Origin: Oscillospiraceae bacterium
GTDB taxonomy: Bacteria > Bacillota > Clostridia > Oscillospirales > Acutalibacteraceae
Length of the DNA: 38,755 nucleotides
Direction of reading: 5' to 3'
NCBI GenBank assembly: GCA_009779495.1
Contig: WRED01000017.1
Coordinates: 1 to 38,755, forward strand
The notes under the pieces are model-generated. The model was not told the DNA's origin and ran no database searches. It worked only from the letters and a program-made list of their open reading frames with translations. The translations under genes were made by a program, and so were the position numbers. Position 1 is the first letter of the stretch, and every line of letters starts with the position of its first letter. Shown one piece after another: positions 8,505 through 15,400 of this stretch.

Positions 8505-9842
8505 ATGTCACTTAAATTCAGCACAAGGTACGCGGGCGACGCGGTAACCGAAGCGGCTTTGGCCGCCATTTCCCCGGAGGCTACGATCGCTCACGCACGG
8601 CTCAGAAGCGGCACTGATCCGTTGTGTGAATTCGCCGGCTGGCTTGATTTACCTGTGAACTACGACAAAGACGAGTTCCTGCGCATCAAAGAGGCCGCCG
8701 GGCGCATACGCGAAAACTCAGATTTGCTTATCGTCATCGGTATCGGCGGGTCGTATTTGGGCGCGAGGGCCGTCATTGAGCTTATACGCTCAAACAACTA
8801 TAACGCGTTGAAAAAAGATACGCCCGACATCTATTTCGCGGGGAACACCCTCAGTCCCTCCGCGCTGTCGGAGCTGGTCACGCTTTGCGGGGGTAAGGAT
8901 TTTTCCGTAAGCGTCATTTCAAAGTCCGGTACGACGACCGAGCCGGCCATTGCTTTCCGCGTATTCAGGGAGCTGCTTATAAGAAAATACGGCGCGGAGG
9001 AAGCGGCCAAGCGTATTTTCGTCACGACCGACAAGGAAAAAGGTACGCTGAAAGCCATGGCTGACCGCGAGGGGTACGAGACGTTTGTCGTGCCTGATGA
9101 CGTTGGCGGGCGCTATTCCGTGCTGACCGCCGTCGGGCTTCTGCCGATCGCCGCTGCCGGGATCGACGTGGACAAGCTGATGGAGGGCGCGGCTGCCGCG
9201 CGTATTGCCTACTCCGACCCTGACCTCAATAAAAATGACTGCTATAAATACGCCGCGATCCGCAGCATCTACTACAGAAGCGGCAAAAAAATCGAGCTTT
9301 GCGTGTCTTATGAGCCGTCGTTCACGATCATGGGTGAGTGGTTCAAGCAGCTGTTCGGCGAAAGCGAGGGCAAGGGCGGCGTCGGGCTGTTCCCGGCCTC
9401 GGCCGTTTACTCCACCGACCTTCATTCGCTGGGGCAGTATGTCCAGCAGGGCGAGCGGCATTTGTTTGAAACCGCGGTGCTGTTCACAAAGCCCAAGGCT
9501 GACGTTACGATAGGGCTTGATCCCGATAATGCCGACATGCTTAACTTCCTGGCGGGCAAAACGCTGTCTTTCGTCAACCGTAAGGCTTTCGAGGGCACGG
9601 CCCTTGCCCATCTTGACGGCGGAACGCCGAGCCTTGTCGTCGAGATGGACGACTCAGGCGAGTACAGCGTCGGATGGCTGATTTACTTTTTCGAGCTGGC
9701 CTGCGCAGTTTCCGGCTGTATGCTGGGTGTCAACCCGTTTGACCAACCGGGCGTGGAAATGTACAAAGCTAATATGTTCGTGCTTTTGGGTAAGCCGGGA
9801 TATGAGAAAGAAAAAGAAGAGCTTGAACGACGGTTAAAATAG
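8505..9842 (+). CDS. pgi: Glucose-6-phosphate isomerase
   Basis: 445 residues; the ATG at 8505 lies 8 bases after GGGGGGT, so an in-frame start at 8490 is rejected. The protein has the SIS-fold features of [20 protein letters not shown] near residue 74, [14 protein letters not shown] near 144, and the C-terminal signature [14 protein letters not shown]. Length fits the short (about 450 residue) Firmicute type. It interconverts glucose-6-phosphate and fructose-6-phosphate in glycolysis. It has its own promoter and is followed after 31 bases by a small P-loop gene. Confidence 0.95.
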   Translation: MSLKFSTRYAGDAVTEAALAAISPEATIAHARLRSGTDPLCEFAGWLDLPVNYDKDEFLRIKEAAGRIRENSDLLIVIGIGGSYLGARAVIELIRSNNYNALKKDTPDIYFAGNTLSPSALSELVTLCGGKDFSVSVISKSGTTTEPAIAFRVFRELLIRKYGAEEAAKRIFVTTDKEKGTLKAMADREGYETFVVPDDVGGRYSVLTAVGLLPIAAAGIDVDKLMEGAAAARIAYSDPDLNKNDCYKYAAIRSIYYRSGKKIELCVSYEPSFTIMGEWFKQLFGESEGKGGVGLFPASAVYSTDLHSLGQYVQQGERHLFETAVLFTKPKADVTIGLDPDNADMLNFLAGKTLSFVNRKAFEGTALAHLDGGTPSLVVEMDDSGEYSVGWLIYFFELACAVSGCMLGVNPFDQPGVEMYKANMFVLLGKPGYEKEKEELERRLK

Positions 9843-9873
9843 AAAACTATTCATAAGAAAGGATTTGGTTAAC

Positions 9874-10290
9874 ATGATATCTTTAATCATCGGACGCAGA
9901 GGCTCCGGCAAGACAAAGCACCTGATCGAATTGGTCGAGGAGACCGTTCGCTCCTCTGACGGCAACGTCGTGTGCATCGAGAAGGAACCGAAGCTCACCT
10001 ACGACGTCAACTACCGTGTGCGCCTGATTGATACCGATCATTACGCCATAAGCGGCTATGACGCGTTTTACGGCTTTTTGTGCGGTGTTTGCGCGGGCGA
10101 CCACGATATCACGGATATCCTGATCGACGCGACGCTCCGAATCGGCGGGCGCGACTACGAGCAGCTCGCGGACTTTTTGAAAAAGGCCGATACGCTGTGC
10201 AAAACCTCCCACAAGAAATTTACATTCACGATTTCGGCGGATAAGGCCGAGTTACCTGAGAGAATATTCGATTTCTGCACGATTCTGTAA
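9874..10290 (+). CDS. Small P-loop ATP-binding protein of unknown function
   Basis: 138 residues from the ATG at 9874, 10 bases after AGAAAGGA; a TTG at 9865 abuts the same site and is less likely. A Walker A motif, GRRGSGKTK, sits at residues 6-14. A hydrophobic-acidic strand ending DILIDATLRIGG could be the Walker B strand, and FTFTISADKAELP follows. No further domain is recognisable. It resembles short P-loop proteins loosely named PilT-like in Clostridia, but there is no pilus gene nearby and I make no functional claim. Confidence 0.75.
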   Translation: MISLIIGRRGSGKTKHLIELVEETVRSSDGNVVCIEKEPKLTYDVNYRVRLIDTDHYAISGYDAFYGFLCGVCAGDHDITDILIDATLRIGGRDYEQLADFLKKADTLCKTSHKKFTFTISADKAELPERIFDFCTIL

Positions 10291-10329
10291 AAAATATCGC
10301 AAAATAATCACAAAATACGCAATATCATA

Positions 10330-10358
10330 TTGACAAAACCACCACGGAAAGCTATAAT
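10330..10358 (+). promoter_or_regulatory. Consensus sigma-A promoter of yceD-rpmF
   Basis: TTGACA (10330-10335), 17-base spacer, TATAAT (10353-10358): both hexamers match consensus exactly. A 6-bp inverted repeat ACCACG/CGTGGT brackets the -10 region. Confidence 0.85.
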
Positions 10359-10391
10359 GTTTTTCGCGTGGTTTGTTGCGGAGTTTATGCT

Positions 10392-10886
10392 ATGCTGTTT
10401 GAACTGGAACCTGTATTCAATAATGTCGGATTTTCCCTTGATATCAGCCATGAGATTGACCTGTCCGGCGCGGAGCTGAACGGCGGCTTTCCTTTTCAAA
10501 AGCCTGTCAAGGTAACAGGTGCCGTTGTGAACAGCGCGGGCGTCGTGTCCGTCATGGCCGAGGCGGCCTTTACGCTGTTTTTGTCCTGTGACCGCTGTGC
10601 CGCGCCGATTGAACGGCAGATATCCGTCCCGGTTGAGCACGTTTTGGTTACGGAGCTGAACGACGATGCGAACGCCGAGCTGATTTTGCTCGAAAGCCTG
10701 CGGTTTGACTTGTCCGGGCTTGTGACGGACGATATTTTCTTAACGCTGCCGATGAGATTCCTGTGTAAGGACGGCTGTAAAGGAATTTGTGCCCAATGCG
10801 GACAGAATTTGAATCAAGACCCATGCAGCTGTAAAAAGCCTGTTGACCCGAGGTTGCAAGCTTTAGAACAGCTTTTGGATAAATAA
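10392..10886 (+). CDS. yceD: YceD family (DUF177) protein
   Basis: 164 residues from the ATG at 10392 (GCGGAG 9 bases upstream). The mid-region LSCDRCAAPIERQI and the C-terminal zinc-type cluster CKDGCKGICAQCGQNL...CSC are typical of Firmicute DUF177 proteins. In bacteria and plants this family supports 23S rRNA accumulation or processing. It is directly followed by rpmF, the classical pairing, and both share the perfect promoter upstream. Confidence 0.9.
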   Translation: MLFELEPVFNNVGFSLDISHEIDLSGAELNGGFPFQKPVKVTGAVVNSAGVVSVMAEAAFTLFLSCDRCAAPIERQISVPVEHVLVTELNDDANAELILLESLRFDLSGLVTDDIFLTLPMRFLCKDGCKGICAQCGQNLNQDPCSCKKPVDPRLQALEQLLDK

Positions 10887-10923
10887 TATATACTTAGCGT
10901 AATCGGAACAAGGAGGTGCTCAT

Positions 10924-11106
10924 ATGGCAGTCCCGAAAAGAAGAGTATCGAAGGCAAGACGTGATAAGAGGCGTTCCAATGTTTGGAAGCTTGACGTGCC
11001 CGCGCTTGAAAAGTGTAAGCAGTGCGGCGAACTCAAAAGGCCACACCGGGTTTGTCCCGACTGCGGCTATTACAATGGCCGTCAGGTGATCGTGAAAGAG
11101 GCGTAA
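10924..11106 (+). CDS. rpmF: 50S ribosomal protein L32
   Basis: 60 residues with an AAGGAGGTG site. The N-terminus AVPKRRVSKARRDKRRS is the L32 signature. The zinc-ribbon form is present (CKQCGELKRPHRVCPDCGYY), i.e. two CxxC pairs. The C-minus paralogue used under zinc limitation in some Firmicutes is not seen here. A terminator follows. Confidence 0.97.
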   Translation: MAVPKRRVSKARRDKRRSNVWKLDVPALEKCKQCGELKRPHRVCPDCGYYNGRQVIVKEA

Positions 11107-11121
11107 TTGCGTTCAAGAGTT

Positions 11122-11160
11122 AGGCAGAGGAGGATTTTTCCTTTCTCTGTCTTTTTCTTT
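11122..11160 (+). terminator. Rho-independent terminator after rpmF
   Basis: Imperfect stem AGGCAGAGGAGGA / TCC-TTTCTCTGTC followed by a T-rich run (TTTTTCTTT), 15 bases after the rpmF stop. Confidence 0.75.
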
Positions 11161-11301
11161 ATTAAAGAACTTTCATATGAACACAGTTTCTAACAGAAAA
11201 AAGGAGCTGAAAATGATGCTGCTATTTATGGCTATATGCTCCTGCAGCGGGCGAGAGTTCAATAATCACGTTTTTTTGATAAAAATTGCTGAAGCCCCCT
11301 A

Positions 11302-11355
11302 GAGCCTGTTGACACGAGATAAAATGTTCAGATTTTATCTCGTGTCAACAGGCTC
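11302..11355. mobile_element. 54-bp perfect palindromic element, TA-flanked, inserted in a gene
   Basis: Arms of 24 bases (11302-11325 and 11332-11355) are exact reverse complements around a 6-base loop, starting GAGCCTGTTGACACGAGA. TA flanks both sides (11300-11301 and 11356-11357). Removing the element and one TA restores an open frame on the minus strand for 25 more codons, which supports a real insertion rather than a native terminator. Confidence 0.8.
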
Positions 11356-11688
11356 TAACAACCAGCTGCATTCCTCTACGACGATTGTTTGCGTATGATT
11401 TGGGGATTCAAATTCAAAATATTTGCGTTCAGCACTCCAAAATCTACCGTTAAAAAAATTATATAATAGCAGGGATAAAGTACAAATCGCTGTGGTTGTC
11501 AGTCGTATCCATTTTTTTTGATAATCACAAAAAAAGAATATATACGCAGCTACAATAAGAACATGGAAAAGGATGGTTTGAGCAATATCCGTTTTATTAC
11601 CGTTGAGATAGAGAAAAATGCCTTTAGACGCAAGAACATCAAGGCATATTTTCACAGCTAAAGCAAACAGAAACACAGAGCCTGACAC
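11335..11688 (-). CDS. Small membrane protein with C-terminus replaced by an inserted palindrome
   Basis: 117 residues as it stands. Three hydrophobic segments (about 1-20, 35-56, 61-79) precede a soluble tail. The last residues after ...EECSWLL (EPVDTR) are encoded by the 54-bp palindrome and the frame stops within it. Without the element the frame reads on as LLGGFSNFYQK and continues to a TAG at 11222-11224, 25 residues further. The start is uncertain: the GTG at 11688 has no good ribosome binding site and the frame stays open upstream for about 16 codons without ATG, GTG or TTG. No function is recognised. It is probably non-native in its present form, and possibly a decaying gene. Confidence 0.5.
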   Translation of the reverse strand: MSGSVFLFALAVKICLDVLASKGIFLYLNGNKTDIAQTILFHVLIVAAYIFFFCDYQKKWIRLTTTAICTLSLLLYNFFNGRFWSAERKYFEFESPNHTQTIVVEECSWLLEPVDTR

Positions 11689-11745
11689 TATTAAGTGAAA
11701 GCAAGTATTTTCTATTAAATTTAGAACATTTTTTCATGGCGTCCA

Positions 11746-12840
11746 TCACACGTTAAACCTAAACAGTACAACATCCCCGTCCCGCATAACATACTCCTTG
11801 CCCTCGTTGCGCACAAGCCCTTTTTCTTTCGCCGCCGGCAGGGAGCCGCAGCTGACAAGATCATCAAACAGCACGACCTCGGCCCGGATGAAGCCGCGCT
11901 CGAAATCCGAATGGATCTTCCCGGCGGCCCCCGGCGCTTTCGTGCCTTTTTTGATTGTCCACGCGCGGACCTCAGGCGTGCCCGCCGTCAAAAATGAGAT
12001 CAGGCCCAGCAGGCTGTAGCTGCGCTGAATCAGCAAGTCAAGGCCGCCCTGGCCGACGCCAAGCTCCGACAAAAACAGTTCCTTTTCCTCCGGCGGCATT
12101 GACGCGATCTGCGCCTCAAGCTCCGCGCAGATCGGCAGCACCTCCGCGTCCTCGGCGGCCGCGATTTCACGTACGGCCATGTAGCCGGGGTTGTTTTCGA
12201 TGCCGCCTGTGAAGTCGTCCTCGCTCATGTTGCAGGCGTAGATGACGGGCTTCGACGTCAGCAGCGAGACCTCCGAAAGCATCGCTTTTTCATCGTCGCT
12301 TATGTCGATCGAGCGGGCTAAAACGCCGCTTTCAAGCTCGGATTTGACGCGGTTCAGAAGCGCAAGCTCTTTCGCGATGGACTTATCGCCCTTGAGCGCC
12401 TTTGTGCCGCGGTCGATACGCCGCTCCAGAACCTCCAGATCGGCGAAAATCAGCTCGAAATTGATCGTTTCGATGTCGCGGCGCGGGTCGATGCCGCCAT
12501 CCACATGGACGATATCGTCGTTTTCAAAGCAGCGCACAACGTGGATGATCGCGTCCATCCCGCGAATATGCGACAGGAATTTGTTGCCGAGTCCCTCGCC
12601 CTTCGACGCGCCCTTGACAAGCCCCGCGATATCGACGAACTCGATGACGGCGGGAACGATCTTGGCAGGGTTGTACATTTCCGCCAGCTTGTCCACCCGT
12701 GTGTCCGGGACATTTACGACGCCGACGTTCGGCTCAATGGTGCAGAACGCGTAGTTCGCGGACTGCGCCCCGGCGTTTGTGATCGCGTTGAACAGGGTGC
12801 TTTTGCCGACGTTCGGCAGGCCTACGATTCCGAGCTTCAT
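11746..12840 (-). CDS. ychF: Redox-regulated ATPase YchF (Obg-family P-loop protein)
   Basis: 364 residues. The N-terminal Walker A GLPNVGKST (residues 6-14) and DIAGLVKGASKGEGLG form the OBG-type nucleotide site. The YchF-specific NMSEDD (in place of NKxD) explains the ATP preference known for this family, and the C-terminal TGS domain ends YVMRDGDVVLFRFNV. The protein associates with ribosomes and is linked to stress responses. It is the last gene of the leftward block; its ATG has AAAGGA 11 bases upstream and follows rqcP by 27 bases. Confidence 0.95.
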   Translation of the reverse strand: MKLGIVGLPNVGKSTLFNAITNAGAQSANYAFCTIEPNVGVVNVPDTRVDKLAEMYNPAKIVPAVIEFVDIAGLVKGASKGEGLGNKFLSHIRGMDAIIHVVRCFENDDIVHVDGGIDPRRDIETINFELIFADLEVLERRIDRGTKALKGDKSIAKELALLNRVKSELESGVLARSIDISDDEKAMLSEVSLLTSKPVIYACNMSEDDFTGGIENNPGYMAVREIAAAEDAEVLPICAELEAQIASMPPEEKELFLSELGVGQGGLDLLIQRSYSLLGLISFLTAGTPEVRAWTIKKGTKAPGAAGKIHSDFERGFIRAEVVLFDDLVSCGSLPAAKEKGLVRNEGKEYVMRDGDVVLFRFNV

Positions 12841-12867
12841 GTTATGATCATTCCTTTATATCTATAA

Positions 12868-13110
12868 TCAACTTAAAAGCTTATACATTTGCGCGGCGTT
12901 TTCCTTTGTCGCGTGTTCCGAGACGCTCAGAACCTCCGCGCGCGTAAGATTCGCGCCCATCTGTATCTCAATGACGTCGCCGATCTTGACCTCATACGAC
13001 GCTCTCGCGACCTTGCCGTTGACGGAGACGTGCTTCGCGTCGCACACCTCGTTCGCGACGGAACGGCGTTTGATGATGCGGGAAACTTTCAGATATTTGT
13101 CGAGTCTCAT
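12868..13110 (-). CDS. rqcP: RqcP/YabO-type S4-domain RNA-binding protein
   Basis: 80 residues from the ATG at 13110, which has AAAGGA about 10 bases upstream and lies just after the methyltransferase stop. Longer frames overlap that gene. MRLDKYLKVSRIIKRR and VNGKVARASYEVKIGDVIEI match the S4 fold of B. subtilis YabO, now RqcP, which works with RqcH in alanine tailing of stalled nascent chains on 50S subunits. The HU/mazG/spoVB context upstream is the same as in other Firmicutes. An Hsp15-like identification is the alternative but fits less well. Confidence 0.88.
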   Translation of the reverse strand: MRLDKYLKVSRIIKRRSVANEVCDAKHVSVNGKVARASYEVKIGDVIEIQMGANLTRAEVLSVSEHATKENAAQMYKLLS

Positions 13111-13118
13111 TTTTACTG

Positions 13119-13880
13119 TCATTCCTTTCTGGCAATAAGCAATCCGTGCATACTGTAGCCGACCGTACCCGGCTCCTCGCAATGCCTGTAGATGTACTCC
13201 ATCCACTTTTCAAAGGCTTCGTCGGAGGCGGCATTGACCTTATCCGCGATGACGAAAGAGATGCCGTCCGTGCCGATATTATGAATCATTTCAAGCCCGG
13301 CCATTCGCGCGTACCGCTCCATCTTCGCCGGGGTAGTGGCTTTCCACAGGCAGTCGCTGCCGTCCTCAAACGCCGCGAGCACCTCGTCAAGGTCGGAGAG
13401 TCCCGGCTTGACCTCGGCGGCGACAGCGGCAAAGTAGTTCAAATAAGACAGTGCCACAAGCCCGCCTTTTTTACAAACCCTTTTGCACTCCCGGATCGCC
13501 CGGAGCTTTTCATCGTCCGCAGGCAGATGGTACATCGCGCCCATGCACAGCACAGCGTCAAAGCTGTCCGCGCCGAAGCGCGACAGGTCAAGCACGTTGC
13601 AGACGGCGGTTTCAGCCAGCTTATCCGCGTTCGGCTTCGATCGGATGATGTTTATATGGCGCTCCACAAGATCGCACGCGGTGACGGCGTGACCCTTTTC
13701 CGCCAAATAAAATGAATAGATACCGGTCCCGGCGCACGCGTCGAGGATACGGCTTTCAGGCGGGAGCAGTTTATCCAAATACCGTACTGTCGTCAGATAT
13801 TCCGGAAGGTGGGCTTTGTCGCGGAACAGGCGGCCGTCCTCGTCATAGCTTTCGTAGAAATTTTTTATTTGCTCGATCAT
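13119..13880 (-). CDS. Class I SAM-dependent methyltransferase
   Basis: 253 residues; ATG preceded by AAAGGA at 10 bases. Motif I is ILDACAGTGIYSFYLAEKG near residue 45, acidic motif II is VTACDLVERH, and motif IV/post-I is FDAVLCMGAMYHL. These place it in the ubiE/BioC-like methyltransferase_11 fold. Substrate is not evident. It sits between HU and rqcP, where other Firmicutes have no methyltransferase, so it is probably a lineage-specific insertion into the cluster. Confidence 0.85.
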   Translation of the reverse strand: MIEQIKNFYESYDEDGRLFRDKAHLPEYLTTVRYLDKLLPPESRILDACAGTGIYSFYLAEKGHAVTACDLVERHINIIRSKPNADKLAETAVCNVLDLSRFGADSFDAVLCMGAMYHLPADDEKLRAIRECKRVCKKGGLVALSYLNYFAAVAAEVKPGLSDLDEVLAAFEDGSDCLWKATTPAKMERYARMAGLEMIHNIGTDGISFVIADKVNAASDEAFEKWMEYIYRHCEEPGTVGYSMHGLLIARKE

Positions 13881-13905
13881 GTAATTATGATCCTTTCAAT
13901 AGACA

Positions 13906-13938
13906 AAAAAGCGCGCCGTTTTAACAGGCACGCTTTTT
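13906..13938 (-). terminator. Terminator downstream of HU
   Basis: On the minus strand AAAAAGCGTGCC pairs with GGCGCGCTTTTT (one U-G pair) and ends in six T. It probably terminated HU transcripts directly before the long inverted repeat 13955-14155 was inserted between them. Confidence 0.75.
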
Positions 13939-13954
13939 AATCAGAACGTATATA

Positions 13955-14155
13955 ATACTCCTTAACTTCTTAAAACCACAGCAAAAAATCGCGCAAAACC
14001 CGTATATCAAAGCTTTTGCTTATTTTTTGCGGATTTTATAGTCGTTAAGGTGTATATACTAATCCCGATTATAAAACCTAAAAAAATCAAGCAAAAACTT
14101 TGATATGTGGGTTTTGCGCAGATTTTTTGTAAAGGTTTTAATGAGGGGTTAGTAT
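13955..14155. mobile_element. 201-bp long inverted repeat (about 95-bp arms), TA-flanked, at the HU stop codon
   Basis: Left arm (to about 14043) and right arm (from about 14062) are near-complementary over almost their whole length, with matching blocks CAAAAAATC-GCGCAAAACCC, ATATCAAAG, TTTTGCTT and GATTTTATAG. The ends read TAATACT...AGTATTA, so TA lies at both borders (13953-13954, 14156-14157). The right border overlaps the TAA stop codon of HU. No ORF inside is convincing. Best reading: MITE-like insertion; alternatively a structured RNA at the HU 3' end. Confidence 0.65.
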
Positions 14156-14430
14156 TACCCCGCGACGGCGTCCTTGAGCGCCTTGCCGGCTTTGAACGCG
14201 GGAACTTTTGTGGCGGGAGCGACGACGACCTCGCCTGTTCTGGGATTGCGAGCCTGTTTTTCGGCCCTGTCGCGTACCTCAAAGGTACCGAAGCCGATGA
14301 GCTGAACCTTTTCTCCGGCGGAAAGAGCGTCCGAAATAGCGCCGAAAACGGCGTTGACGGCTTTCTCCGCGCCCTTTTTATCAAGGCTGTTTTTCTCCGC
14401 GATGGTATTGATCAGGTCTGCTTTGTTCAT
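14155..14430 (-). CDS. hup: HU family DNA-binding protein
   Basis: 91 residues with GGAGGG upstream of the [38 protein letters not shown] and [22 protein letters not shown] are the HU/IHF signature, including the DNA-contacting beta-arm with its proline. HU is the abundant nucleoid protein that bends DNA non-specifically. It has its own promoter just downstream of mazG. The stop codon lies at the edge of a TA-flanked long inverted repeat, so the present C-terminus may have been set by that insertion. Confidence 0.96.
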   Translation of the reverse strand: MNKADLINTIAEKNSLDKKGAEKAVNAVFGAISDALSAGEKVQLIGFGTFEVRDRAEKQARNPRTGEVVVAPATKVPAFKAGKALKDAVAG

Positions 14431-14483
14431 AAAAAACCCTCCATAATTTTTTGTGTTTAATTTTTACATTTGAAATGCACCTT

Positions 14484-14512
14484 AGTATATCACACTTCCA
14501 GGGGTTTGTCCA
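14484..14512 (-). promoter_or_regulatory. Putative sigma-A promoter of HU
   Basis: Minus strand TGGACA (14512-14507), 17-base spacer, TATACT (14489-14484), about 54 bases before the HU ATG and partly beyond the mazG stop. Confidence 0.7.
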
Positions 14513-14518
14513 GCTTTT

Positions 14519-15259
14519 TTATTCGATTTTTATCTCGTCCCAAAGCTTGTCCATTTCCGCAAGTGACGCCGTTTCAAGCTCGAGCCCGCGTTCTTTCGCC
14601 AGCGCCTCGAGCCTTTGGAAACGCGCGATGAACTTGTCTGTCGAGGACGTAAGCGCCTCCTCCGCGTCGAGACGCAAAAAACGCGAAACGTTCACCGCGC
14701 TGAACAGGAGGTCGCCAAGCTCCATGGCCACGTTTTCGGGGCTTGAGCCGTGTATCGCTTCTTTCAGCTCCGCGATCTCCTCCGACAGCTTACAGAGCGC
14801 GCCGGAGACGTCCGGCCAGTCGAACCCGAGCTTCGCCGCTTTCTGCTGCACTTTCCCGGCGCGCATCAGGGCGGGCAGCTCACGCGGAACCGACAGCATA
14901 GGCTCGCTGCCCTTTGCCTGCCCTTTGCTTTTGCGTTTTATAGCGTCCCAGTTCGACAGGACGTCGTCCACGCCGCCGACAGCCGCTTTGCCGAACACAT
15001 GCGGGTGGCGCTCGATGAGCTTTTTGCAGATACCGTCGCATACGTCGTCAAAAGTAAAGCCGCCGGCCTCGGACTCCATCTGCGCGTGGAACACGACCTG
15101 CATCAGCAGATCGCCAAGCTCCTCAAGCAATAGTCCCTGATCCTGCTTGTTGATCGCTTCGATGACCTCATAAGCTTCCTCTATCAGATTTTTTTTGATG
15201 CTTTCGTGGGTCTGCTCCGCGTCCCAGGGGCAGCCGCCGGGGGAACGCAGATAGGCCAT
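14519..15259 (-). CDS. mazG: Nucleoside triphosphate pyrophosphohydrolase MazG
   Basis: 246 residues from the first ATG. SPGGCPWDAEQTH at the start, LIEEAYEVIEAI and EELGDLLMQVVFHAQM give the EExxE...ExxD metal site of the first MazG domain. A second domain shows SEEIAELKEAI and MELGDLLFSAVNVSRFL. It hydrolyses (d)NTPs to monophosphates. The frame continues upstream of the ATG with residues that look like the usual MazG N-terminus (about ANFELKSTYAIGDLLNI), and GGAGGG lies at 15321-15326, yet no ATG, GTG or TTG occurs there. The true start may therefore be a rare codon (ACG or ATA near 15311-15316). Order spoVB-mazG matches B. subtilis yabM-yabN. Confidence 0.92.
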   Translation of the reverse strand: MAYLRSPGGCPWDAEQTHESIKKNLIEEAYEVIEAINKQDQGLLLEELGDLLMQVVFHAQMESEAGGFTFDDVCDGICKKLIERHPHVFGKAAVGGVDDVLSNWDAIKRKSKGQAKGSEPMLSVPRELPALMRAGKVQQKAAKLGFDWPDVSGALCKLSEEIAELKEAIHGSSPENVAMELGDLLFSAVNVSRFLRLDAEEALTSSTDKFIARFQRLEALAKERGLELETASLAEMDKLWDEIKIE

Positions 15260-15358
15260 GATGTTCAGCAGGTCGCCGATGGCGTAGGTTGATTTCAGTT
15301 CAAAGTTCGCCGTTATATATCCCTCCGATTTCGCGCGGTTTTGCGCGGTTGTTTCCGC

Positions 15359-15377
15359 GGGCGATTGATAATCGCCC
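15359..15377. repeat. Small GGGCGATT hairpin repeat, copy 1
   Basis: GGGCGATT-GAT-AATCGCCC, a perfect 8-bp stem, in the spacer between spoVB and mazG. The same stem with extended common flanks (TAGGGGCGATT... and AATCGCCCGC) recurs at 34597-34615. This is a short intergenic repeat of a type common in bacterial genomes. Confidence 0.6.
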
Positions 15378-15400
15378 CTACGGTTTTACGCTCATATATA

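Noticed and set aside
11302-11355. Palindrome interpreted as an ordinary terminator
   Set aside because: TA duplication and the restored frame on removal argue for an insertion; no T-run specific to one strand follows it.
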